A stretch of 64,000 nucleotides of DNA from contig FWWN02000174.1 in NCBI GenBank assembly GCA_900175165.2, positions 1 to 64,000 on the forward strand, given 5' to 3'. The DNA is from Rhizomucor pusillus. Lineage: Eukaryota; Mucoromycota; Mucoromycetes; Mucorales; Lichtheimiaceae. Of this stretch, positions 1 to 10,435 are shown piece after piece. Positions within the stretch are counted from its first letter, which is position 1; each line of letters starts with the position of its first letter. Under the pieces are notes generated by a model that saw nothing but the letters and a program-made list of their open reading frames with translations, did not search any database and was not told the DNA's origin. A program made the translations under genes and the position numbers.

Positions 1-305
1 GCTCATACACTTTTCAATCTTCAGATCGAAAAATCTAACCTTATCCTGGACGGTATAACGCACATATTCCCGTTTTACGTTGGCCTCCTTTATTCGAATG
101 TCTTCATCTTTTGGATTTTCTACCATCATTGGGCGAGCCGCTGAAGATTCAGTAGAGGTCGTATTTCTTAAGTATTCACTATGAGTTGCAATCGCTTCAA
201 CAACAAATTCATCCTGATCAACAATATACTCCATCGGCTCAGGACCGCCATTCTCATCAACGACATTTCCGTGCCCATCTTCAAATAGAAATATTGTACT
301 GATGT
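1..305 (-). pseudogene. IS630/Tc1-like transposase, N-terminal piece (copy 0)
   Basis: On the minus strand the reading starting at the ATG at 234 gives the same N-terminal region seen in the copies at 782-2057 and 5425-6235 (pattern MEYIVDQDEF..., then ...NPKDEDIRIKE..., then ...VQDKVRFF). The frame stays open upstream to about 293 and contains FEDGHGNVVDE, matching copy 1. The piece runs off the left edge of the window, so the helix-turn-helix and DDE parts are not visible. It lies head to head with copy 1, separated by the motif array at 390-700. Whether the complete gene outside the window is intact cannot be told. Confidence 0.6.
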
Positions 306-389
306 TAAAATGTAAAGAATTGAAGAAAAACACTTTGTAAACAAGAGATGGCCTGCGTTTTATATTTTTTCGAGTGCCAAGAAATCATC

Positions 390-700
390 CTGACACGACA
401 TCATTTTTGAACAGCAGGCGTCATGGTTTCTAAAAATACGACTTTCCTTTCTGAGAATGCGAAATTGATTTTGACCAGCCAACGACATCGATCTTGATTG
501 GTCAGCGACATCAATTTTGACTGCACGCGACATTGCTTGTTGGAAGCACTGTACAGCACACTTTTTCCATAAATTAATGTCGCCTCCCATAAAAATTGAT
601 GCCGCATTTTGTTAAAAGTCAAATTCGTATTTCCTAAAAATAGATGTCGTGTGCTTACAAATTAGATGTCGCATAATCAGAAATTCTTGTCGCACAAAGC
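390..700. repeat. Divergent array of GCGACATC-type motifs
   Basis: About nine degenerate copies of a 14-base motif close to GCGACATCAATTTT lie here. Those in the left half point rightward (near 395, 481, 505, 528). Those in the right half are reverse complements (near 571, 592, 637, 658, 681). The switch of direction falls midway between two head-to-head transposase genes, so the motifs behave like subterminal repeats of those elements. Related motifs recur at 23,800-23,905. Confidence 0.5.
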
Positions 701-781
701 TTGGCACGCTAAGAACTATATGAAGTACGTAAGTGTTTTAACTTTTGTTTTCCTTCGAAGTACCACCACACACGTTTCAAG

Positions 782-2057
782 ATGGATAACCAATTTTTCT
801 ATGAAGATGGGCACGGCAACGTCGTCGATGAATATGGCAGGCCTTAACCTATGGATTATCTTGTGGACGAGCAGACGTACGCTCTTGAAACAGTGAGCTC
901 GCACACGCAGTATTTGTGCAATAAGCCTCGTGCGAGCGAGTGTGTACCTGTTGCTATGCAGACTGATGAACCAAAGGACGCAGACGTACGCATGAGAGAA
1001 GCTACTGTGAAGCGAGGATACACACTCTACTCAGACCAGGATGAAGTGAGGCTTTTTTAAACTAATGTTTGAGAAGGTCCTAAGTGCATCAGCTGCTGCG
1101 AAGCAGTTGGGAATCCATGTTCGTACAGCGCAGAGATGGGCCACACAATATGAAAAAGACTCTGACAGCATCTTTAAAACGCATAAAAAGAACGGCCGCC
1201 CGCGTATTCTCATTGAGGAGCATAAGAAGGTCATCTTAGAGTATGTTGATGAGGACCCTTTCAGTTGTGCTAGAACAGCTAACGGAGCGGCTGCTTCAGA
1301 AATTTGAGGGACTTAAAAATCTCCAAGAGCACTCTCTATGAATTCGTATGGACGCAGTGCAACTTAACACTGAAAAAAGCCCGGTTCCAATCTGTGGACG
1401 GGATCAGCGAGGCCAAGATCCAAGAGCACCTCGACTGGGTCCGCAGATGGGAGACTACCGACATGGACTTCCGGAAGACTTGTGTCTTTCTTGATGGGTC
1501 TGCCTTCCACATTAATATGAAGCGCAGCATGGCCTGGTCAAAGAATGGTTCACCTGCAGTGGTCATAGCACCCAAAACACGAGCCAAGACGACCACTATC
1601 TTGGGCGCTATTTCTGTCTCAGGTCTAATTGAATGCAGTCTAAGACTTCCACAGCTCCCGGCCAAGAAAAGAAAAAGAGGAGGTCATGTTGATCTTACAA
1701 GCACAGAACTGTAACAGGACATTACCTGAGCTTCCTGAAGGCTACAATGGATGAGATGTATAAGTATCCACACATGAAGGGCCATTGTCTAGTTCTGGGT
1801 ATGCCCCTATCCACAAATCTGAGGATATTCAAAAGTGGTATGCTTATCTTCCATCGTATTCACCTGAGCTCAACCCGATCGAGCAGTTCTGGTCAGTCGT
1901 TAAGAGCAAAGTTAAACGAAACAGGCTTTTGGAAAGACAGACACTGATGACCAGGATTAGTGAAGCATCTAATAGCTTAAGATTGAGCGATTTTGAAGGT
2001 TTTGTTTCTCATTCCCATAAGTCCTTAGATAAGTGTCGTAACAGAGAGCAGCTCTGA
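782..2057 (+). pseudogene. IS630/Tc1-like (DDE_3) transposase, copy 1, decayed
   Basis: Successive fragments read as an IS630/Tc1-family transposase. They are an N-terminal region from the ATG at 782, a helix-turn-helix at about 1090-1240 (AAAKQLGIHVRTAQRW), the first catalytic block FLDGSAFHINMK at about 1490, and the last block YSPELNPIEQFW at about 1855. The gene is broken by an in-frame TAA at 845, a stop near 1058, frameshifts near 1265-1300 and 1710, and loss of the second catalytic Asp (GYAPIH where the family has DNAPIH). It also shares a frame break (STEL then stop) with the segment at 5311-5424, so both descend from an already defective parent or the family reads through that site. 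It cannot encode active protein as it stands. Confidence 0.8.
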
Positions 2058-4010
2058 TATGCTTCTCACATGTTTCCAAGCGGGATGGCTACACCAGAAT
2101 AGCGTGGAGTTCTCCTGGATGGGCACACTTCTTTCATCTTGTTCGGTGTTCAGTGCTGGAAGTTGAATTTGATCAGCCCCATCAAGATGGGCTACCCTCT
2201 CAATACAGTGGTTTGCGTTTGAAAATATAGAGATTGAGGACACCGAATCCATTTTTCGAGACTCGCGATTAAGAAACATGGAATGCAATGCAGATTCAAG
2301 AAATGTAACATAGCTCAAACAAAAATGTAAGATATATTTAAATATGCTATCCATGTCTAGGTATTTGGGAAACAGCCGGTGAGGATGTCAAATCCAACCT
2401 CGACAACCCTTTGTCTGGAAAGTAGTTCTTGTCAACCATTGCAAGACACGATTAAAGCACTGGGAAACGGTCTTCTTTGCAGGATCAGATCTACGAAAAA
2501 AATTGATGAATTATAAAGGCATTTGAAAGACTCAGTTCGAAAAATATACCTGAACACACTGGCTGTAATGATTGACCAGAATCTACATTGCTCCAACGAT
2601 GCATGTTCCTCCCTGTGCACACTGGAAAGCTGTGAGGCAACAGATCTACCTGAGGCAAAGTCAGGAAGCTCCTTTCCAAATTCACAAGGCAAGAGCAGGG
2701 GCTGCTTAACCATTATGCCAGCACAGACCAGCCTGAATGTCCAGTAGCCATAGAAAAGGTCTACCAAGGAGGCTGTGTGAGACAGGTTGAGGCTAGTCAT
2801 CTCAAACCTTCCACAGAACTGCGTTACTGACACGGTCGAGACAGACTGATTGCAAAGGGCGCCACACAGAGGATCGCATGTCGAACCACTAGAGCCCAAT
2901 AGTTCTTGTCAACCATTGCAGGACACGACTGAAGCACTAGGAAACAGGCAAAATGAGAGAGCTTAGAACAGAAAACGTTGCAGGGAAAACAAATCGCAGT
3001 TGAAAAAAGACAGATAAAGCAGCTTAATCATAGTCCGATGCCTGCGTGGCAATCAACCTTTTACACTCTCCTTCTTTAATTGATACCACACGCCATGAAC
3101 TACTTTCGCACGGCAAAAGACAAGTGGGACCCTATTGCCGCTTACCAGAGTTACGTGCAATGTTACCCAGATGACGATAGAAAATCAAGACTTCGTCAGC
3201 TCAAAATGGATCTGTTGTTATTGTCAAAAGATGGGTCTTATTGCGGCGCAAAAGCTGCCAAATGGCATAGTCAATGGAAAAGAATATCGATAAAGTGAAT
3301 TTGTTACCCATGCACACGTTATAGTTTGCTGATCTATTAATAGCCTCAATTGAACCTTCCCGAGGACAATCAGTTGCGTCACAAAAAAACCCACATGGCA
3401 ATCTAAGACCGAGCACGGTTTGGTGAAGCAACGCATCACAAACCATGGCATCTTGACAACCGTTGAGAGCGTTGATAGCCAGACCATTGACGGGCATGTC
3501 GAACATCAGAACATTTACTACGACAGGGTATATGCTCGTTGTTCCTTTCCAGAGAAGAAGGATGTGATATTTGTGGAATAATCGGCTGACAACGCTTTGC
3601 AGGGCGATGGCGACAAACGTAAAGCTCCTTCTACTGCATGGAGCTCTCCGGAGAAAAGAAAGGATCATGACGACCATATCCATGGTAGGAAGCTACAGAA
3701 ATTTTTACGAGTAAATTACTGACGAGCTTGGATAGAAGAAACAGAAAGATCCAAAAAAGTAAAACTGACAGACGAATCCAATGGCGGTTCCATTGACGAC
3801 TCCGGTGACGACTCCGTGATGACTTCAATGATGACGACGGTAGATCGGAGACCGCAGGTATGCTCTTTATTCGATTTACGATGATGTTTACTGAACAGTC
3901 TTGCACACTTTTTAGCGACGATACAGTGGATAAAGGATTTTAAAAGCTTGACAAATCCACAAAGGTTGCTGAAGTTACATGATCTACTGTAAGAAAAGCT
4001 CACCTTAACT
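2058..4010. other. Gene-poor spacer with one pair of 46-base direct repeats
   Basis: No protein family is recognisable. Positions 2423-2468 and 2900-2945 are near-identical direct repeats starting TAGTTCTTGTCAACCATTGC, about 475 bases apart. They may bound a degraded insertion. A short plus-strand reading at 3098-3298 (YFRTAKDKWDPIAAYQSY) looks protein-like but has no start of its own and no family I know. Confidence 0.35.
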
Positions 4011-5259
4011 TTGCTTCACTTACTGAAACAGCAACATAGTGTGAAGGGGAAACGGCAGCCACGTTTGGATCTGACGAAGCAATCTGTGCCGCGGCGTTTC
4101 CAGCTGGCTGTCAAGTTTGCTCTAAAATCTCTCAAGTTCAACTATGCGGTGACGAAGGAGGAGGCCGACGTCCTAAAGCGAATTAGACAGTGCCAATCCT
4201 TCGCCGACCTAAGGACCGTGAAGACCAGCCTGTTTGCCCAAGACGAAGTAAGCGATAGCGTAGAGTACATCAGGACCTCATTTGCATCACGTGTAAGCAC
4301 AGCTTTGGCGACCATAATGCTGCTTGGGTCTAACGCACCTCGTTAGGGTTCTACTATGGAAACTAAAGAAAACTTGAGCATGACAATAACGAAGATTGGT
4401 TGCGTTTGAATCTTTATTCCAACTTATTCGACAACGTCTTTTTATCGCTGCCGGATCACAGGATCAAAAGGCAGGTCTGGCTTAAGAATGAGTGCTAGGT
4501 ATGATACTGACTTTTGTAATCAAGATCTGAATGCCAGTCGGCGCCTATCAAGGAACATAACGAGCACTCACAGGTCAAGGCGAAATAACAAAAGGCGGAT
4601 TTTATCTTACGGCGCTCGAACGACATGTGCGACGTGCTGACGGCCGAGGACAAAACGAGGACATGCAGTGCCAAGGATCTCGGTGAGTGTATTGACAAGG
4701 CAACCACACATAGGGAGAAAACACTGGATGCATGGCAGAGACGACTTCCCTTCGCCAACTTGATCGAAAAATTTGACGTCATGTCTGTGCTTTGGCACGA
4801 GCGAACTTTGACTGTTTACCAGACGAGCAAGATCAAGGACACTTTCTTCCATTACAAACTTATGACTGCTACCTTACAAGATACCCCCGGAGGCTACACA
4901 CATCTCGCCCGCTTACTCATAGCGTTACTTTCTCTAAAGGCATGTGGGCAGCGGGTAGCTAAACTGACTGTGACTGATACTGTTTTAAGCGTCATGTCTT
5001 GCACAACTACAAACGTCAGGTACAAGTCCAAGAATATCTATTCTATCAAGCATTGCGGAATGGATCGCTGTCACCTTACGATATCGATGCTCAAGATGAT
5101 AGTATCGAGCTAGCAGATGAAGAAATGGCGGAAATTGTAGCTCTACTTGCGGACGAGGAGGCTAATCTGGAGAGGGATCTCGAAAAAGTTATCATTGAAA
5201 CTTCCTTTGACGAACAAATACTTGGATCTGAAGAATTATCACAAATTTTCAACGAATAA
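4011..5259 (+). pseudogene. Unrecognised protein gene, probably broken
   Basis: Three plus-strand readings appear to belong together: 4011-4346 (basic, ending at a stop), 4625-about 4962, and about 4998-5259. The last two join in phase if the 35 bases GTAGCT...TTTTAAG are removed as an unusually short intron. The middle part contains KTLDAWQRRLPFANLIEKFD and VLWHERTLTVYQ. The end is very acidic (DEEMAEIVALLADEEANLERD). The reading stays open upstream of 4625 except for one TAA near 4590. I do not recognise the family. Its position among decayed transposons suggests a remnant of an expanded repeat family rather than a working host gene. Confidence 0.4.
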
Positions 5260-5310
5260 ACTTTACTTGATCTTTTCTACAGTGATGATTCTCGAATCTG
5301 CACTGCATTC

Positions 5311-5424
5311 TCTACAGCCCCCGGCCAAGAAAAGAAAACAAGGAGGTCATGTTGATCTTACAAGCACAGAACTGTAACAGGACATTACCTGAGCTTCCTG
5401 AAGGCTACAATGGATGAGATGTCG
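5311..5424 (+). repeat. Inverted 110-base piece of the IS630-like transposase
   Basis: This stretch matches 1655-1762 of copy 1 with only about three differences, from GGCCAAGAAAAGAAAA to GATGAGATGT. It lies in plus orientation, whereas the transposase copy it abuts (5425-6235) reads on the minus strand. It therefore records a local inversion of the 3' part of copy 2, or a second copy inserted at the break. Confidence 0.75.
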
Positions 5425-6235
5425 ATATAAGGTTTGTGGAAGTCTTAGACTGCATTTAACTAGACCTGAGACAGAAATAGCGCCCAAGATAGTGGTCGTC
5501 TTGGCTCGTGTTTTGGGTACTATGACCACTGCAGGTGAACCATTCTTTGACCAGGCCATGCTGCGCTTCATATTAATGTGGAAGGCAGACTCATCAAGAA
5601 ACACACAGTTGGTCAAGAAGTTCATGTCTGTTTGTTCCCACTTGCAAACCCAATCATATCGTTCCTCAATCTTTTCTGGACTATTTCTCTCCACAGACTG
5701 AAACTCTGCTTGTTTCAGGGAAAGGTTACACTCTGTTCTCATGAAGTTATAAACAGTGCTATGTGTAACTTTAACACGATCGAAACGCTGCATTAAATAC
5801 TCAGTCACTTCGGCGACAACAGCAGAGGGATTAGCATCAATATAATCGATGATCGTCTTTTTGTGTTCCTCAGTCAGAATACATCTACGACCCTTTCTTT
5901 TTACCACTTTCAAAGATGCTATCGGGATGCTTTTCATACTGTTTAACCCATCTCTGTGCTGTACGAACGTGAATACCCAATTGTTTCGCTGCAGCCGACG
6001 CACTTATACGCTTCTCACTCTTTAGTTTGAAGAACTAGCCTTATCCTGAGCAGTGTACGAAGTATAAGCGTGTCTTTCCGTGACTTCTCTCATATGGTAA
6101 TCCTCATCTTTTGACCTATCTATTTGCATAGTCTTGGCTGGAGAAGATTTTTCAAAAGGCATTGTTTGCAAATACTGAAGTGTGAGCACTGATCGTTTCA
6201 AGAGCAAATTGCTCCTGGTCAAGGATGTAGTCCAT
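5425..6235 (-). pseudogene. IS630/Tc1-like (DDE_3) transposase, copy 2, 3'-rearranged
   Basis: The minus-strand reading runs from the ATG at 6235 through a helix-turn-helix region (GRRCILTEEHKKTIIDYI) to the first catalytic block FLDESAFHINMK and ILGAISVSGL. It has a frame break near 6003-6022. After CSLRLPQ the coding sequence stops matching, because the next part of the gene lies inverted at 5311-5424. The second catalytic Asp and the NPIEQFW block are missing. The MITE at 6236-6479 sits exactly against its start codon, cutting it from its upstream region. It is closely related to copy 1 but has a better preserved middle. Confidence 0.78.
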
Positions 6236-6479
6236 GGAGGCCATCCAGAATTAAAGAGCTTGCGTCTATTCCTTCAAATACGACCCGCTTCGCAAGCTCC
6301 GCAGGTCTTTTAAGACATATAAAATATCCTTAGCCGATCGAGTGACTTTTGGATACTCGTATCCCAGTACATAGGACGAGGCTAAGGATATTTTATATGT
6401 CTTAAAAGACCTGCGGAGCTTGCGAAACGGGTCGTATTTGAAGGAATAGGCGCAAGCTCTTTAATTCTGGACGACCTCC
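6236..6479. mobile_element. Hairpin MITE, family A
   Basis: This is a 244-base near-perfect palindrome. The left arm 6236-6335 and right arm 6380-6479 are reverse complements with few mismatches, around a 44-base loop. Outer ends are GGAGGCCATCCAGAATT and its counterpart GGAGGTCGTCCAGAATT. Flanking CAT at 6233-6235 and 6480-6482 forms a 3-base target duplication. There is no coding capacity. It lies at the junction between the IS630-like copy 2 and the retroelement fragment. Confidence 0.88.
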
Positions 6480-6482
6480 CAT

Positions 6483-8301
6483 CACAGCCTCTTCAGGATC
6501 CATTGATTTAGCAGCACTGGGTCTAGAAATAAAACCTATTGATACTACGACTGAATTAAAGATCTCTTACAATGGAAAAACTTGCTACCATTTTTCTGAT
6601 GTGTTTGACATTAATGCGAACGCTGATGTCTCCATTGGCACTGATTTGTTACTCAAGCTCGGTATCTACGTATATTGGAGGCCTCGCAGCTTGCTGGCAT
6701 AGGTCCTGACTTCCTTCACCATCTCTTCCGTTGCCTAAGTATGAGCCTAGGAGCACGCACGGATACGTCGAGGTTGTCCACGCCTACCTGGCCATTGGCA
6801 TTGTCGTTGGAACTTTTCCAGTTTTTAAAAACTTATTAGTCTTACTTGTTTTTTCTTCTCTGATTTGGACAGTAGTATAAATTTTGGATATATGTGTGTT
6901 CCCTGAATTTATAGCAGAAGAAAAACATATTTTGGTTTTCTGTTCTTATCGGCATGGTCAAGTCGTGTGGTAGCGCTGGTAGGAAATCCAGTAGCCATCT
7001 AGTCGGATAAGAACAAAGGTTTGTGGACGTGCTCCCTAACAACTCCCCATCGGCAACACCGGACGAACACAAGGAATTCCTTGAGGCAATCCAGCCTTAT
7101 CTGCAGCCTAACGCCCAAATTCCGGAGTCATCCTTTTGCACGCTCGAAGAATCTGTCATACGCCTTGGCACACCTACCAGCGTGATTGCTCACGGACGAC
7201 AGTATCCATTGGCTGATAACTTGCTACCTATCTTACAGCAACAGATAGAGAAATGGTTCAACAATAAAGTCATCACTGGAGCAAAGATCAATAGCTCATG
7301 GAACAGCCCATTGACTTTTGCGCCTAAAAAGGACTCATAGAGCAACCTTGCTGGTTACCGTCCTTGCCTTGATCCTAGGCATATCAGCAAGCTGCTTCCA
7401 TATGACAACTACCCGTTGCCGGATGTTGATAGCATTTTTCAGAAAATGCAAGGTACCACTGTGTTCACCACTTTGGACTTGAAAAACGCTTTCCATCGCT
7501 TTAAAGTTCATGAGGAAGATCAGCACAAAACAACCTTCACCTTCCGAGGTCCACAGTACATGTTCAGAGGATGCCCTTTCGGCCTGAAGGTCATTTCTGC
7601 TAAGTTTCAACGGGTCATGAACATTGTTTTTGATGGCCTTGAGTTCGTCACTACTTTCGTAGACGGCATTATCATTTATTCTACCAACCTGCAGGACCAT
7701 GTTAAACATGTACAGGAAGCTATCCAACGCCTGACTGACATTCACCTTATTCTCAATCCTGATAAATGCCATTTTGCCCAACGATGCGTTTATCTTCTCT
7801 GATTCTGCGTCAGCAAGGAAGGCACTTCCCTGGATCCGCGCAAAGTTTGCACCGTTCAGCAGTGGCCCCTCCCTCGCACAGGCAAAAACATTCAGCGCTT
7901 TCTTGGTTTAGTTAACTATTTTGGACAGCATGTTCCAGCGTTGCATCTGTCACTAAACTGTTGGATAAACTACGCAATGCTGATCAGCTCACAAACCTAT
8001 GGACTGAGGAGCATACAGCCGCTTTTAATGCTATCAAGGCTGCTCTTCAATCAGCTCCATATCTAAGTCGTCCCGATCTACAGCAGCCTTTCTACCTTGC
8101 TACAGATGCTTTCAATGATGGTATCAGCTGTGTACTTTACCAGATCGATCCATTGAACAACCAACATAAACACATTGGTTTTCATGCCCGCGCACTTCCT
8201 AAATCAGAGCACAATTATTCCACTACCAAACGTGAGTTACTGGCTATCGTGTTTGCTCTCAAGAAGTATCATCAGTTCCTCTTAGGTAATCGCTTCACCC
8301 T
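6483..8301 (+). pseudogene. Ty3/gypsy-type retroelement pol fragment (protease, RT, RNase H)
   Basis: A protease end is visible at about 6500-6690 (SIGTDLLLKLGI). A linker and reverse transcriptase follow at 7023-7950 (LDPRHISKLLPYDNYPLP, TTLDLKNAFHRF, FRGCPFGL, then RFLGLVNYFGQHVP). RNase H is at 7961-8301 (LATDAFNDGISCVLYQ, STTKRELLAIVFALKKYHQF). The order is that of Ty3-type pol. It is dead: in-frame TAG at 7338, TGA at 7800, a frame break near 7945, and the RT box reads FVDG where an FVDD-type pair is essential. It is cut off inside RNase H by the MITE at 8302. No integrase or LTR is seen. Confidence 0.85.
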
Positions 8302-8582
8302 GAGGTGATCCAAGTTTAGTTGGAGTTGGAGCGCCAGTTTCAAATGGGGAAGTATTCTTTGGGTGGAGGCATTGGGATGGTCGAGCATGGATTACCGAGT
8401 GCCTCCATCCAAAATGTGGGGGTTCATCCAAAAAGATGGCCTAGTGGATTTTTAAGAACAAACCCATATGGTTTCAGTATGCAAGGGTAACAATTCGCTA
8501 GGAATAACTTCCATGCCTCCACCCAAAGAATACTTCCCCATTTGAAACTGGTGCTCCAACTCCAACTAAACTTGGATCACCT
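8302..8582. mobile_element. Hairpin MITE, family B
   Basis: This 281-base element has 71-base inverted arms (8302-8372 and 8512-8582) that differ at one or two positions. Ends are GAGGTGATCCAAGTTTAG; the right end extends to GGAGGTGATCC when read inward. A clear target duplication is not visible. It truncates the RNase H domain of the preceding retroelement, and the rest of pol is not found to its right. The GAGGTGATCCAA end reappears in the chimeric element at 18664-18770. Confidence 0.85.
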
Positions 8583-9984
8583 CCTATACTGCTATCATAT
8601 ATACAGCCCCTCATGGGTCACGGCTCAGCATTTGTTTTGATTTAATCCAGTCATACATACAAAAAATAATAATGCTTAAGATAGCGATAGCAAAGACTCC
8701 GATTTCTATGAACATAAAACGGTACATTACTAGAAGCATTACTACATAATGAGCTGATGGTGATGAAGATTCTTAGTTCATGTGACACGACTGAAAGTAT
8801 ATTCTGTGATCTTACGCTAAATTAACAACAAGAGACAAACGCAAGTCGTCCAGATTGCTGTTTAATTCGAAAAAGCAGAACAACATACATTGAAAAGCTT
8901 ATAAACCACGATGAGATGTGACAATTGATTGAAGTCTGAGAAGTCGGTCTAATAACGATTCGACCATACATATTGCTGCCATGCTTGTAATTCTCTTCCA
9001 GCTCATGTCAGACATGACATACTGAATAGGCTCTGCGACGGCTTTGTCATATCAAACCCCAGTGTAGAGAAATAGGACGGACTTAGAATCTGTAAGCACT
9101 GTATTATAGAGACAAAATACAGCCCACTTTTCAGCCTAAAATATTACATTTAAAAAACCGCTAGTCCCAACCCAAAAAGATATTACGGGCGGTTTCGTAC
9201 AATACAATGTCCAGGAATTTCGGTGCGTATTCTAACAATTTTCTGGTGAGCCAAGCTCCTCTATATTACCCTACGGCCGTACAATACTGCGCTCTCATCT
9301 GTCCGCGTCCAATGTAGAGTTGTCTGCGTTATATCATACGGAGTTAGGGACACTAGTGTTGTCAATACACCGCAGACAGCCGTGTGCACAAATTATAGGA
9401 TATGATTATCTTGGAAAGGGCTGTTGATTTGGCAATGACTTCACAATACTGTACCTTAATTCGTCTGCGCGTATTATATTTATAGCAAGTCTTTCGGAGG
9501 CATTCTGGCGTGCGATTTGGCATTCGCAGCAACATATGCACATTCTAGCCAAGGTCCGTGTCGCCAACGCGCTGTTAGGAATTTTTCGTTTTGCATACAC
9601 ATGTACACGTCTATAGACAACAGATGAATGCATGCAGTATATCCACAACGTTTCATATGTGGATGCTTTCAAAATGTCAAGATGCAACCATTTTGCGGGG
9701 ATTCGGCTGCTGAAACATCCTATCTGTTTGACTTCATCATTGTCAGCCGCCCACCTGTGCTCTTTTCAGTTTGATAAATACCTCATCTTCACCGGTGTTC
9801 AATGAGTAAGCTTGGCATTTCCGTTGCTTAGACCATATCCAAAATTATACGCTGGACGCTTCCCAGGAGCAAGGCAGGAACTGTCGTGCCCGAAGTAAAC
9901 TTGATTTCGTTCTATACCATTTTTATTGCAATTGGCGCTCCAAACCGGCCATGACCGATCGGTCTGGTCCCAAATGGATCCTCA
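8583..9984. other. Spacer without recognisable genes
   Basis: I see no family, RNA gene or strong repeat here. Open readings such as 9406-9687 on the minus strand have no protein-like features. Confidence 0.4.
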
Positions 9985-10094
9985 GGAGGCCATCGACCGA
10001 GAGGGTGGTAGTACTCACAATGGCCGGAGCCCATATGACCCCCCTTGGCATATGGGCAATGAGCGAGCGTGTTTTAAAAGGACCCAGCGATAGT

Positions 10095-10427
10095 TTATTC
10101 GATGTGAGCATTGACTTCTTTCATTCCACGCCGGCGTACGATGCTCTCGACGTAGATCGTAAATACCATCCCCTTGTTGATTGCATCCTGGACTAACGAG
10201 GAAAGTCTACAACTGCTGCATCTTATGCGTGTATCCTCGTCCGTAAGCAAGCAGATGTACGACTTTCCTTCGAAAGTCGTCTCGCCGTAACCGATGACAT
10301 TATAGGACGACCACTCCTCTAGAACATTGTAATCGGGTCGATAGTCCGATGGTCGTAAGTAATTCCCCATGACAAATAAGCGACCGTCATTCGACTGCCT
10401 TCCTGGATGCATATCATGCGATTCCAT
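10095..10427 (-). CDS. ORF3 of element 1, uncharacterised
   Basis: This 110-residue reading starts at the ATG at 10427, in another frame from the end of the partner gene, which it slightly overlaps. Its middle (PDYNVLEEWSSYNVIGYG, then GKSYICLL) aligns by eye with the reading at 16774-17031 of element 2 (ADYNVMEPGRQYRIVSYG, GKEYLCVS). The two copies conserve both sequence and position, so it is probably real coding. It could be a separate small protein or a C-terminal exon of the partner reached by splicing or a frame change. No domain recognised. Confidence 0.45.
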   Translation of the reverse strand: MESHDMHPGRQSNDGRLFVMGNYLRPSDYRPDYNVLEEWSSYNVIGYGETTFEGKSYICLLTDEDTRIRCSSCRLSSLVQDAINKGMVFTIYVESIVRRRGMKEVNAHIE

Positions 10428-10435
10428 GGTGGAAT

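Noticed and set aside
2432..2899. 155-residue minus-strand reading
   Set aside because: Composition is not protein-like, no homology, and it spans the interval between two direct repeats.
1678..5350. GGAGGTCATG sequences at 1678 and 5341 resembling the MITE terminus
   Set aside because: They lie inside IS630-like coding sequence, lack a partner inverted repeat and diverge right after GGAGGTCAT; coincidence.
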